A stretch of 64,000 bases of DNA from Solanum dulcamara (Eukaryota > Streptophyta > Magnoliopsida > Solanales > Solanaceae): contig NC_077239.1 in the NCBI RefSeq assembly GCF_947179165.1, positions 65,199,134 through 65,263,133 of the forward strand, read 5' to 3'. The translations under genes were made by a program, and so were the position numbers. The notes under the pieces were generated by a model. That model saw only the letters and a list, made by a program, of their open reading frames with translations, was not told where the DNA came from and made no database searches. Positions 34,011 to 45,769 of this stretch are shown here, in pieces (position 1 is the first letter of the stretch; every line of letters begins with the position of its first letter).

Positions 34011-35265
34011 CCACAGATCTGATCTATAAAAGAAGAGTGGGCCTCTATGAAAGAAAGCACTCAGCCCTCATCAGAAAGCCACAATCTCACCAACCCATTG
34101 GTCAATCTCTAAACATCTCTAGCCAATGGTCTCTCCTTGGCTCGAATAACTGTAAGACTTCTCATGCTAAAATTCATCCTACTCAATGCATTGGCCACCA
34201 CATTGGCCTTCCCGGGGTGATACAGAATAGTCAAGTCATAATCCTTTAGAAGCTCATTCCACCTTCTTTTCCTCAAATTCAAGTCACGCTAGCTGAAGCT
34301 ATATTATAGTCTCCGGTGAGCGGAGAATATATCATAATGGACTCCATACAAATAATACTGCCATAGCCTTAAAACAAAGATAACTGCTGCCAACTCTAAG
34401 TCATAGGTGGGTAATTCTTTTCATGTGTCTTCAACTGGCTCGAAGCATAGGCAATTACCTTCCCTTTTTGCATCAACACTCCACCTAAACCCACCCCCTA
34501 ATACTTCACAATACACGGTAAATTCAACACCCTCTTCAGGTAAGGTCAATACAGGCATGATAGTTAATAATACCTTGAGATTTTGAAAGCTCTCTTTACA
34601 CTCATCCGACCAATGAAATGACATATATTTCTAAGTTATCCTAGTCAATGGAGTTGTTATCATAGAGAAGCCTTGAACAAAATGGCTATAATATCCAGCT
34701 AAGCCTACAAAACCGCTAATATTTGTAGCTGAGGTGGGTCTAGTCTATCCTCGAACTGCCTTAATCTTAGCCGGATCAACTCTAATTCCCTTCTTGGACA
34801 CCACATGCCCTAAGAATACCACCAAACTCACACTCCATAAATGTTGTTGGGGTGTTAGTCAGCCCAAAAGACATAACAAGAAACTTATAGTGGCCATATC
34901 TAGTCCGGAAGGCGGTCATAGGATATCTGAAGGCCCTGATCTTCAACTAATGATGCCCGAATCGCAAATCAATCTTAGAGAATAAGTTCACTCCCTGGAT
35001 CTGATCAAACAAATCATCAATACGTAAAAGAGGTACTTGTTCTTGATAGTCACCTTATTCAAATGTTTATAGTCAATACACATCCTCATGGACCCATCCT
35101 TCATCTTCACAAATAAGACCAGGCTACCCCAAGGAGAAACACTGGGTGAATAAACCCCTTACTCAATAGATCCTAAAGTTGCTTGTTTAGCTCTTTCAAC
35201 TTGGTTGAAGCCATGCGATAAGGAGAAATAGAAATGGGCTTGGTGCTCGGCTCAAGGTCAATAAC
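34011..35265 (-). pseudogene. Element 3 reverse transcriptase and RNase H (decayed)
   Basis: 34421-34624 minus reads FHWSDECKESFQNLKVLL and TLPEEGVEFTVYCEV, the RT-RNase H junction. RT remnants follow up to 35260. A stretch of about 330 bp between the FLGHVVS-like block (34800) and the [11 protein letters not shown] block (34850) is missing compared with element 1 (9990-10270), so the FIDD catalytic segment is deleted. Confidence 0.65.
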
Positions 35266-35683
35266 GAAGTGAATTTCCCTATCAGGTGGGACACCTAGAA
35301 GATTGATAGGAAATATATCTGTGAACTCTAGAACTATAAGAATAGACTCCATAAAGGCGGCTCAACAATGGTATCTCTAATAAATGCCAATAAGCCAAAC
35401 AACCCTTATCAATCAATTTTTGGGCTCGAATCTGTGAAATAAGCTTTCTAGGATAAGAACCACTCAAACCTTTCCACTCTATACTCGGCCTACCAGACAT
35501 AACAATTGAGAATAGCATGATATAGAGAAAGCCAGTCCATACCCAAAATAACATAAAAATCTACCATGTCAAGGATAAAAAAACCAGTCCATACCCAAAA
35601 TAACATCGAAGTCTACCATGTCAAGGATAATCATATCAACCCACATCTTACAACCTGCCAAGGATACAAAATAAGAACAGTAC
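35266..35683 (-). pseudogene. Element 3 protease, C-terminal part
   Basis: Minus-strand reading includes MSGRPSIEWKGLSGSYPRK and QIRAQKLIDKGC, the segment after the protease in this family. A 45-60-bp direct duplication (AAACCAGTCCATACCC.. units near 35528 and 35581) sits just before the solo LTR. Protease continues at 38129 beyond solo LTR B. Confidence 0.7.
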
Positions 35684-38128
35684 TATCATGACCCAAACCC
35701 ACGGGCCATGACAGATGACCAAACTGGACACTACATGTACCCCTGCTAACTATAAGTAAACCTGCCTCCTATTTGAGATATAACGTACCAACAGACAGCA
35801 TAAGGCAACACAACGTATAAGTTGACAAGGATATCGTAACATATAGGGTCGTTCCATAATGAACACACGCGCGAGCCGACAAGGCTGCCACGACAAAGGG
35901 AACGACCCAAAACATAAGACATATAGGCACAACTATACACATGTACATATACAACCCACATACATGTCCACAGGCCTCTAAGAGTAAGAACAGTAACATA
36001 AGGCAGGATAGGGCCCCCGTCGTACCCGTGAACAAATAAATACATACATCGAGGGTTAGTACCAAAATCTAGGCTCTAGCAAAATAAAGCGCCTCTGAAC
36101 TGCTGAGTGGGACTCCTACGCTGGCGGATCCCCAAAGTATGTATCTATACCTGCGGGCATAAAACGCAGCCCCTCAAAGAAAGGGGGTCAATACGATATG
36201 TGTACTAAGTATGTAAAGCATAAAATACCACAAGGAGCACACAATTGACATAGGGATGTAGGGAACAAGTATAAAAATTAATAAATTACTATACCTGCAT
36301 CTTGTAAAATGACGTTATATATCTCAGTGTCATATTTCGTACCTGTCCCATCGTGGGACTCACTGTTACAAATGTATCATTATGTCATCATATGCGTATA
36401 TATACCATACCCAGACCTTTATGGGACTCGGTCAATAATTATCTCATCTTACCATCATATACATATATCATACTTGGACCTTTATAGGACTCGGTCATAC
36501 CCGGCCCTTTATGGTACTTGGTCATACTCGGCCCTTTATGGACTCGATGAATACTTATATCATCTTATATTGTACCCAGCCCTTTATTGGACTCGATCGA
36601 ACTTGGCCCTTTATAGGACTCGGTCATACCCGGCTTGCCTCGATATCTCCTTGATCTATTTAACATGAAAGTAATACTAAATTAATAACCTTTCATTTTC
36701 CAATTTCCAACTGTACACCCAAGTATTCATAGGAACCATTCCCTTATCCCTTTCCCTCGACTAGTTTATTACTAGTTCCAAAGTTACCGAAAATCGGGCA
36801 GCATCTCCCTTATAACTTGCCCTATCCAACTGCTAATCTTCACATTCATATTACAGATAACACTCAGCAGCTATACACAATTAAATCAGCCCAGTACGAT
36901 GAAATAACATTTCTACACAACTCGCCCAAAACTACGATACCAAAATAGAATTTTTAATCTTTGTTTCTAAAACCTTTAACCATATGAAATGGAGGGTCGT
37001 ATGGCTGAAACCAGCAGAAACCACACCCCTTTTTGAGTACTTCCCATCCTTGCAACACGCAATCCAACCAGCTGCAACTGCAGCACCACAATCACAACAC
37101 ACTACCCGACTTCGATTTAACGTTAGCGACTTCAATTTAGTTTGTTTCTAAGGTCAAGCATCCTTATGCAATTCTTCCACTTCCAGCCTTATTTAAGACA
37201 TATAATATACTCCATAACAACATCATAAACTTTAATTTGAAAGGGAAAGCCTTACCTTGTCCAAAACTCGCCAAAACTCGCCTCGATAGCTCTTCTTGCA
37301 CGGCTGAAACTTTGTGGTTGTTTGTTGTCCATTTAGAGATGCTATAAACTATAAATTTACATTAATAACACCTTCATAACTTCCTGGTATACCGTATATA
37401 ATTAATTCATGGAACAAAATCGGAGAACTTACCTCTTTTTCCCTCCTAAAATTGTGGCTCTCTCTTCTCTCTAGCTTAAGTTTCTCTTCTCTTTTCTTGA
37501 ATTTTTTTGGATAAAAAGAGACTTAAAGGATAAGGATGAATTAAAAGTCATCAAACACACATATATATAGGCCTCCTTAAGGGGTGACACATGTCAACCC
37601 CTAAGTGGTGACACATGTCAAGCCCTTATTGGGCCAACGCACCACCTCATCCACTTAGGGGCTACCATGTGGCATATGGGGCCACCACTTACTTCAGTTG
37701 TTGCCACATGACACTCCTCTATGCTTCTATGTGACACCCTCTCATGAGCTGCCACGTGTCGCTTTCTTTTCCTTCTCGTGGGTTCGTAATCTCGTTTTGC
37801 TTTATGAACCTATGTAATCCTTACTACGTAATTTTGGTATGTACTCAAGTAACTTAAGTATGTAAGATTTTCAAATTGGTAGCTTACATAAGTAAGTTGA
37901 GTCCTACGAATCATTACTTGGCCTCCAATTCTTTTCGGATTCTCATAACCACATTTCCAATCTTCCCTTCTATGGGGTGTCACATTCTCCCTTCCTTAGA
38001 GTTGTTTGATAGCGTCATAGATTATCTAGTTTACATGAAAACTTATAAGAAGCTTAAGAGGTTCAAGAAACTTAAAAAGCTTAAGAATCTTGAGAACCTT
38101 CCAAGGTACAAAAGTACGGGGTATAACA
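35684..38128 (-). mobile_element. Solo LTR B (same family as solo LTR A, 2,445 bp)
   Basis: Starts TATCATGACCC at 35684 (terminal TG changed to TA) and ends GGGGTATAACA at 38128. Flanks AGTAC and GGTAC form the target duplication, and element 1 shows the empty site GGTACACCC at 11091. It lacks about 0.8 kb present in solo LTR A (30330-31110). The minus strand again shows G-box-like repeats (ACATGTGTCA, CACGTG at 37590-37760) upstream of CTATATATATG at 37563-37573. Confidence 0.85.
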
Positions 38129-38355
38129 GGTACACCCGATCCACTACTATGGGCTCTCCTTCTAGGGTAGAAACATGCACGGGTACGGGCATACGATCAT
38201 ATGGCAAGTAAACCTCAGAAGAGAAATATGCAAACACATACAAATAAGTGGAGCTAAGATCAAATAACACAGATGCAAGGAGATGGTAGACCAGAACAAT
38301 ACCTGTGATAACTGCATTGAAGGCCTTAGCTTTGGGCCTACCTAGAAAAGCATAG
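38129..38355 (-). pseudogene. Element 3 protease, N-terminal part
   Basis: The minus strand reads MLFDLSSTYLYVFAYFSSE at 38213-38270, the active-site block. DLS replaces DSG, and element 1 has DPG. RMPVPVHVSTLEGEPIVVD follows. This joins the 35266-35683 part if the solo LTR is removed from consideration. Confidence 0.7.
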
Positions 38356-39520
38356 CAATGAGCTCCCTATCCGCCACCTATATGGGTAACTCCTCTACCA
38401 CCCTATTGTGCTGGGGCATCACCTCTTCCCCTACCTTCGATACAACCATCTCTATTGGACTGACCCCTACCATGGTCTGTGGAGCTAAACCTCTAGCTGG
38501 TGGTGCCGAACCCCTAACTAGTACTGTTGTGAAAGAACAGTGCAGTCTAGAATGAATCTGCATATGGCACTATTAAACAAAATGGTATAGGGATCCACAC
38601 CCAAAATACAGGCTACTTGATAGAATAAAGTCAAACCTTTCAAAAAACAACGAACCTTCTCGATATCATTGGGGATGATAGTGGTGCCACATCTGGCTAG
38701 CTGACAAAAGTGAACCTTATACTCAGAAACAAACATCACATTCTACCTCAGGCTCTCAAACCTCATGTGACTCTCTTCCCTCACACTCTAATAGAAGAAA
38801 CGATCATAAAATGCACTGGTAAATGTGTCCCAAGTCACTAGACGAGAACCAACTAGTAGAGACCCAAAATATGTCCTCCACCACTCTCTAGCTGTTCCAC
38901 AAAGCTGAAGAGTAACATAACAAGCACCATGGGACTCAACTAACCCAACTGTCTCTAGAAACTCCCTTCAAGTAGTTAAAAACTCATATACGTCATCAGT
39001 CTTCCCACCCTGAAACTGAGGTGGGTCCATCTTTCTAAACTTTTCATACCTTCTCATCCTTAGTCAATGCAGCTACTGTTTCAACCTAGCCCTCAACTAA
39101 TGGTGATGGAGGAATCTCAACTATAAGGACTATCAGCGGCTGTCTATCCTGTTTCTGAGCCTCGAGAGCATGTTGCTGGCCTGGAACCTGGACCCTCACT
39201 CTGGTCTGTGATGTACCTGATGTGCCTACTGGGCTGCCAGTCTGTTCTATATTCTCGAGCATGCATAAAACCCTCATTAGAATATCCTATACTAATGGGA
39301 CTATTACATACTCGGGAGGAACTTGCTCTGCTCCAGCCTCTGTCACAGGCTCGAGGGAAATACCCCTCTTATAATCCTTAGTTGGTGCCACTCCTCGGCC
39401 CTGGCCCCTACCTCGACCTCTGGCTCTGCCTCTAGCTCTACCCCGAGTTGGGGTCACAGTAGCAATATCGGGGGATAGCTCCCCTCATCTATTAAAAGTT
39501 GATGCTCTAGTCTTAGCCAT
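38356..39520 (-). pseudogene. Element 3 gag (decayed)
   Basis: The start ATG is at 39518-39520 on the minus strand (MAKTRAST). The N-terminus is a series of RGR/GRG units (39380-39450). The capsid core is broken near 38800-38960. At 38518-38739 it reads EYKVHFCQLARCGTTIIPND and KVRCFLKGLT. About 0.4 kb present in element 1 (11400-11870) is missing after the core. Confidence 0.7.
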
Positions 39521-39708
39521 TTGCCAAAAGGACACGCGATAACTCAACACCTATACAAGAACCAATGCATGACAGAATTGAGAGAAGTAAAAGAGGATTT
39601 CCTAGCAATCTTCATAGACCCTTAAAGATAAGTAACAAATGTCTCCACACTATTCCTCAAGGCTCTACTAGACTGGGATTGTACACATGGGAGACCTATG
39701 AATCTGGG

Positions 39709-39721
39709 GCTTTGATACCAA
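39709..39721 (-). promoter_or_regulatory. Element 3 primer-binding site
   Basis: The minus strand reads TTGGTATCAAAGCCCC next to the LTR edge at 39724, an initiator tRNA-Met-type PBS with one change. Confidence 0.8.
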
Positions 39722-39723
39722 TT

Positions 39724-42353
39724 TGTCATGAACCAAAATTGGGTGTGATGTTACTTTCCTAACCCACCAAAGGCAAGTCAGCCTAAGAGTCTAAACAAGT
39801 CAATAAACAGAAATAAAGGCAGGAGAGTAAAGTCTAATACGATATAAACAAGGATAAGCAGAAAAATAGATTCTAAACCACCCAAGACTTGATGTCATAT
39901 GTACAAGCCACTATCTCAATAGAAATGAAAAGATACACACCCAAATGTCTCAATCCTCAAGTAGAAAAAAACATAAGATGAATGGGCGGCGAGAGTCTGC
40001 CGAAGAAGATAGGTTGATACCTCTCACGTGTCCAGAAGCTCAGTCCAATCAACAGGAATACTAAGAACAGGAGACACAGAGCTCAGATCCTACACAGATG
40101 TAGAAGCAAGGGGTGAGCACCAAATAACACGGTACTCAACAAATGGAAATTAAACCCTAAGTAAAGTACATATATGTTCTCATCACCATGCTCAGACATA
40201 CATAGGAAATATCAATCATATACAGCTACATGATGAAATATATGTAAATGTAATGTCAAGGGGTGAGCACCAAACAATACGGTACTCAACAAATAGAAAC
40301 TAAACCATAAGTAAAGCAATGCGGAACATAGGTACTCCTGACATCCCAATCACATACCGCCATAACTACACACCAGCACTCGGACAACCAGTCTATATAG
40401 TATACAACAATTATCTCAAAAACACCAAATAGTCCACAAATAGAAAGTGCATATATGTTCTCATCACCATGCTTAGATATGCACAGGAAATCTCAATCAT
40501 ATACAGCTACATGATGAAATAGATGTAAATGAAATGTCAAATAATCGTGATGCATGTCTTCTCTATGATACACATCCACTAATCACCTTAGAACGAAACC
40601 CATGCGGGCCTTACACAGACCATGTATCTATCATTATTGCCAAAAGAGATCTCCGCTATAATATCTGTTGGAAAAGACCTCGGCCGTTGGAAGAAACCTC
40701 GGAAAATCATCTCAATCGGTAGAAACCACGGTTCGAAATATAGTATCTCACTCATATCACTTTCCCAGCTATCACATATAGATATATGGACAATTAATGA
40801 GTGAATACAGAGTAAATAGTCATAATATAGTGCTATATAGTCCACAATCACACAAATAGTCAATAACCCAAGAATTTACAACACTTAGACAATTACCCAT
40901 ACCCAAATTTCATAATAATTGCCTCATAATCGATAAATCATACTCAATCTACTACCCCAAATACTCCCTAACCCCCACACATAGAAAAATACAAGGTTCA
41001 ACATACTTAACAAAAGGTTAGAAGTCTACTTTCCTTAGCTAAAGTTAAGATCAACTCAAAATCAAAGCTTTTCCTCTCTGATGATACTCCAAATCCCCAC
41101 AATCTAATAAAAATAGACCTACAATCATAATTCAAAGCTATTCACACTAAAATCAAGCAATTCGGATGAAAAGGATAAAATGATCAAAAATCCCACATCG
41201 GAAAATGAAATTAAATCTGATTATTTTTTGACAAAAATATTCTTCAAGTAATCAAAAATCTAACAGTGAAAAACATTTTGTAAACGGAGTTAAAATGAGT
41301 TCATAATTCTATTTTTTGATAAAATTTTGGATTAGGAAAGAACCCTCAAAATCTCCAATTCAAATCACCAAATTTGAGGGTAAAATCCATAAATAATCAA
41401 TGGAAAACAAATATATAGGTTGAAATTAGCTTACCCAATAGTTTCCTCAAAATATTCCTTTCACAAATCACCTAGCCGAGCTCTTGGAATTCAAAAATGG
41501 GAGAAATAACCCAAAATCCTTTTTGGGGCCTCTCAGGTGTCGTGTCGCAAAGCGACAAGAGGTTGCTAAAGCGATGGTCCACTTTGGGAACCCTGCTTAT
41601 GTGAGACCTTTCACTTAAATGATAGGTCTCTCTAAAGCGAAGGTTCGCTTTAGTGAACTTGGTCCGCTTAAGCAGACCCTACACCAGCACTAGAAAAACT
41701 GAACAAGGTAAAACTCAAGCCTTTGATCGAACCCATGGGATTTGTTGGGAATCCCTTACACACAAACCATATATACAATCCTACTAAATTCAATATTCCG
41801 AACTCAATGGAATCCTCAGAATTCGTATTTGAGGCTCTTTGACCTAAAATCCGAAAAGTCACAACTAAACTAGTTTCAGCACTTGAAATACCCAAAATAT
41901 CCTCAAAACCTCTAATATTTACAACGAAGTCATTTCTAGAATTAGAATCACCTCCCAAAACCATTGGAACCATCAGAAATCAAATCCGAGCACCCGAACC
42001 TCAAATATTGACCAAAGTCAAACTTGGATCACACTTTAACTAAATTTCTAACTTTGGACCTAAAATCCATGTTTCAAATCCAAATCTGATTCTGGAAACT
42101 TTGCTAGGCATTTCTCCACATTCCAGAACTGATGGAATTCCATTCCAATACTTGAAACTTCAAAGGACTTCGAAACTTAAAATTTGACAAATTTAGCTTT
42201 TAAAACTCATTTCTTTAGCAAAACCTCAACTTTTCACAAGATTTCCAAAAACCAACTTCCATACCCAACCAAAAGTGACTCGGAAAAACTAACAAGATGG
42301 GTAAAATGGTAATTTTATTAAAAATATCTAAAATGACCTTCAGGGTCATTACA
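39724..42353 (-). repeat. Element 3 5' LTR (2,630 bp)
   Basis: From TGTCATGAACC at 39724 to ATTACA ending at 42353. Longer than its partner because a segment is repeated: GGGGTGAGCACCAAA at 40110 and 40260, and CATATATGTTCTCATCACC at 40168 and 40450. The first repeat copy carries its own ~0.13-kb deletion. A near-palindrome cluster lies at 41530-41670. Confidence 0.85.
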
Positions 42354-43043
42354 CCTGGACAATAGGATTTTAGCGTAGCAGGACCCTCTTGGACAATGGG
42401 AATTTAGCGTAGCAGGATGCTCTTGGACAATGGAATTTTAGTGTAGTAGGACCCTTCTAGACAATGGGATTTAGTGTAGCAGGACCCTCCTGGACAATGG
42501 GATTTAGAGTAGTAGCACCCTCCTGGACAATGGGATTTTATCATAACAGGAACCTCCTATACAATAGCAAGACCCTCCTGGACAATGGAATTTTAGCATA
42601 GCAAGATCCTCCTAGATAATGAGATTTTAGCGTAGTAGGACCCTCCTAGACATTGGGATTGTAGTGTAGCAGGATAATGGGATTTTAGCATAGCACGACC
42701 CTCCTGGACAATAGGATTGTAGCATTGCAGGACCCTCTAGAGAATCGGATTTTAGAGTAGTAGGACCCTCTTGGACAATGGAATTTTAGCGTAGCAGGCA
42801 TTTTAGCATAGCAGGACCCTTCTAAATAATGGGATTTTAGCGTAGAAGGACCCTCATGGACAATGGGATTTTAGTGTAGTAGGACCCTCCTAGACAATGG
42901 GATTTTAGCGTAGCATGACCCTCTTGGACAATAGAATTTAGCGTAGTAGGACCCTTCTAGATAATGGAATTTTAGCATAGCTGGATATTCCTACACAATG
43001 GGATTTTAGCGTAACAGGACCCTCCTAGACAATGGGATTTAGC
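42354..43043 (+). repeat. 34-bp tandem array of element 2, segment 2
   Basis: About 20 units of the same ~34-bp repeat as at 26571-26862, continuing directly after the element 3 target duplication. It is interrupted by element 4 at 43043/43044. Confidence 0.9.
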
Positions 43044-45769
43044 AGTCACAACCTGAATCTAGGCCATAATGGCGCCTACTATAACCCCCGAGTAGGCAAG
43101 CCAAACCCCCAAAATGACGAACTAATACTGGACCAACCCCAGACCTGGTGTCACATGTACAGGAGCTACTAAGTACAAAAGCTGACAATATGTATATACA
43201 ATACAGAACTGACTATCAAAAAATATAAAATAGTAGTAAGTAAAAAAGAAGGAAAGCAGCAAGCCTCTGAACGTCGGGAGCTCACCATAATCCGTATCTG
43301 GCACTACTACGAATGAACAGGTGTGGGTTAGGGGTGGCTCAAACTAGGAGCTATATCAAAAGTATGTAGAAGTGCAGTATGAGTACCAAAACCCGAGGTA
43401 CCGAATAGGCATCATAGGCTGACCGAGTTCAGAAAGAATAAATATATAATAAGCAGCACGATGATACTAATAATAATAAGAGAGAAGCATAAAACTATAA
43501 TAATGGGAAAATGGGGTATAGGAAAAATCATACGGTAGTCAAGTAAGTCCAATCAAGCAAATAATCATATGAATAATCTCAGTCCCAAAATATCAGCGGA
43601 ATGCGTGAATATAGAGTAGTAGGTATGGAATGATATCCCCCAAAGATAGCATAGAGCTCTAGGAACAACCCTCGAGCTCATCAATATCGAAGTAATAACC
43701 CTGATAATGTATCAATGGGCAGCGCAAAATTCACACCTCGAGATTATCAACAGTGAGTATAAAAGTGCAGCCCAAAATCAATAAAAGGGCCATCCGGAAT
43801 CATACCTCGAGCTTATCAACCATGAATTGCCATAAATAAGATATCACCATTTTCCCTTAAATTCCTCATATTTATTCATCAACCAAAAGTCTTATTCTCA
43901 TCTTTTACTCTTTTTTTAAAAAAGCTTTTCAAAACCGGCGAGGTAAATAAGACAAGTACCATGTCAAAAATCATATATCACTCAAGCTGGGAAAAATCTC
44001 GTTAAAGGCACCATGTTACTCACATGAAACTCTAGTGTGGCGAAAGCACGGCCTCGGGTCTAACAATTATATATCATAAGCAAACAAGACACAAACATAA
44101 GCCAAAATCTCAATGAGTGGCCAACTGAAGCCAAATAAGTCAACAAGCGGCATCCTAAGTTTAAATCACCTAGAAGCAAGTTCTAAGTATTCTAAGCGAT
44201 ACAAAAGAGCAAAGCTAGAACCTAGACTAAGGCTCCAACGGCTAGAATTCCCACAATAGATATTATCGATGATTATCGACTCTAAAAATGCTCAAAAGGA
44301 TATCAACACCTAAATCACCAACCTAATTACACGTTACCACCCAAAATATATCAATTTCAATCAAGTCAAGTCTAATAAGAGGAAGTCATAACCTACCTCA
44401 AGGCCGAAACCATACACGAATTGCTAAACCTGGGCTTTTCCTTTTCGGGCCATCTCCTAACGATGCCAGTCTATCAACAATGGATTTATAACATCAATAT
44501 AGTCATTATAATATTAAAATTATCAAATTCGAAGACGAGCTAAAATTAATAGTAAAAATCAAGAAATTGTTGGACCCACTACGTAACTTATGGAATTTAC
44601 TCCGAGAATAGGTCTTAGATACTAAGACTAGCTTGTGCTCCAGAAGGAAACACAATTCATACAACCAAACAACTACAACACTAACAACACCAAAGTCTTC
44701 AACTTAGTACAATAACCATAAAAATTTCAGGGAAAAAGGGAAATTTACCTCCAAAGAAGCCTTTGCTCCTAATTATGAACACACCAATGGATTCACCTCA
44801 AAAATCCACGCAACTTAGCATTTTAAATAGCCCAAATAGCCTAATTATAAAGACAAAAATCGAGTTTGAAAGTTAGGGCTCAATTCTAAAAAAGAGGCCA
44901 AAACATAAGCCTTTGTTGCCACTTAAGCGACCACCTCAAGGAGGCGAGTATCTCTTTAGCGACACCAAGTTGCTTAAGCGACCCTCGATGTCTGGTGCCT
45001 GGTCACTTTAGCGACTTCCTAATCGCTTTAGCGGCACTCACTTTAGCAACCGAGAGTCGCTTTATCGATGGTACCAGATCCCATCTGGTGCAAAATAAAA
45101 TTGGCATAGCCAAATTCTCTAACTGGGTGTCCCGTATTAGTTCAAAACTCCATGCACGCAAACGAGCTATGCTACCAAACTAGAATTGACATTTTTGACT
45201 CAAAAAAATCAATGAATTTTCCAACATAGGTCATTTTGATGAAATGTTGACCAAAGTCAAAGATTTTCAAAGGAAAAAACTTAACTCGCAAAAACAGCCT
45301 AAACCTCATTTCGAGAACCTTGGAAACCAAACCTATGGTCATTTTGGACCAAACTTGGCATTTCAGAGCTAACCATGCTGATAAAATTTTCATTCGAGCA
45401 TGTTTAGTCAAAATATTGATCAAAGTCAAACTTAGCCAAAATTTTAAAGTTAAAACTACAAATCGCACAAACTCAAAATGAAGACTCCAAAATCCAAACC
45501 AACCTTTCTTCTAGACCAAAATGGACTTTCTGAAGCTGATGGAACCGCCAGAATTTTCATATGACCCTCGAATCTCTGAATTTTCACTAAAGTCAACTTT
45601 TTCAAGCCTTAAGCCTCAAAAATGACCAAACCACCTCAAAACTCAAGCGAACACCTTGGGAAGCATGCCACACATCCCAATATCACACAAGGGCTATAAA
45701 GAAGCTACGGGAAGGAGTAAAATGGTAAAAACACATAAAAGCACAAAACTGACCTTGGAGGTCATTACA
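43044..45769 (-). repeat. Element 4 3' LTR (2,726 bp)
   Basis: From GTCACAACCTG (43045) to GTCATTACA (45769). It contains a dense cluster of CGCTTAAGCGACC- and GTCGCTTTAGCG-like near-palindromes at 44920-45075. No genes; short open frames at 44995 and 45172 are shadows. Confidence 0.85.

Larger units (their letters stand above)
26863..42353 (-). mobile_element. Element 3: Tekay-like Ty3/Gypsy in the 34-bp array, with two solo LTRs inside
   Basis: LTRs at 26863-29317 and 39724-42353 flank minus-strand gag, protease, RT, RNase H, integrase and chromodomain. The target duplication is CCTAG (26858-26862) and CCTGG (42354-42358), four of five bases. Related to element 1 in all parts (same PBS, gag N-terminus, LTR start and end). 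Two solo LTRs of another family split it at 29364 and 35684. Confidence 0.9.

Noticed and set aside
35746..36065. Overlapping minus-strand open frames shared with 29427-29716
   Set aside because: They occupy the same segment of the two solo LTRs and have different lengths and frames; no protein family is recognisable.
36309..36668. 119-codon open frame with repeated Tyr-Arg-Thr-Arg-Ser-Tyr units
   Set aside because: It is the translation of the 27-bp LTR repeats; not conserved with solo LTR A.
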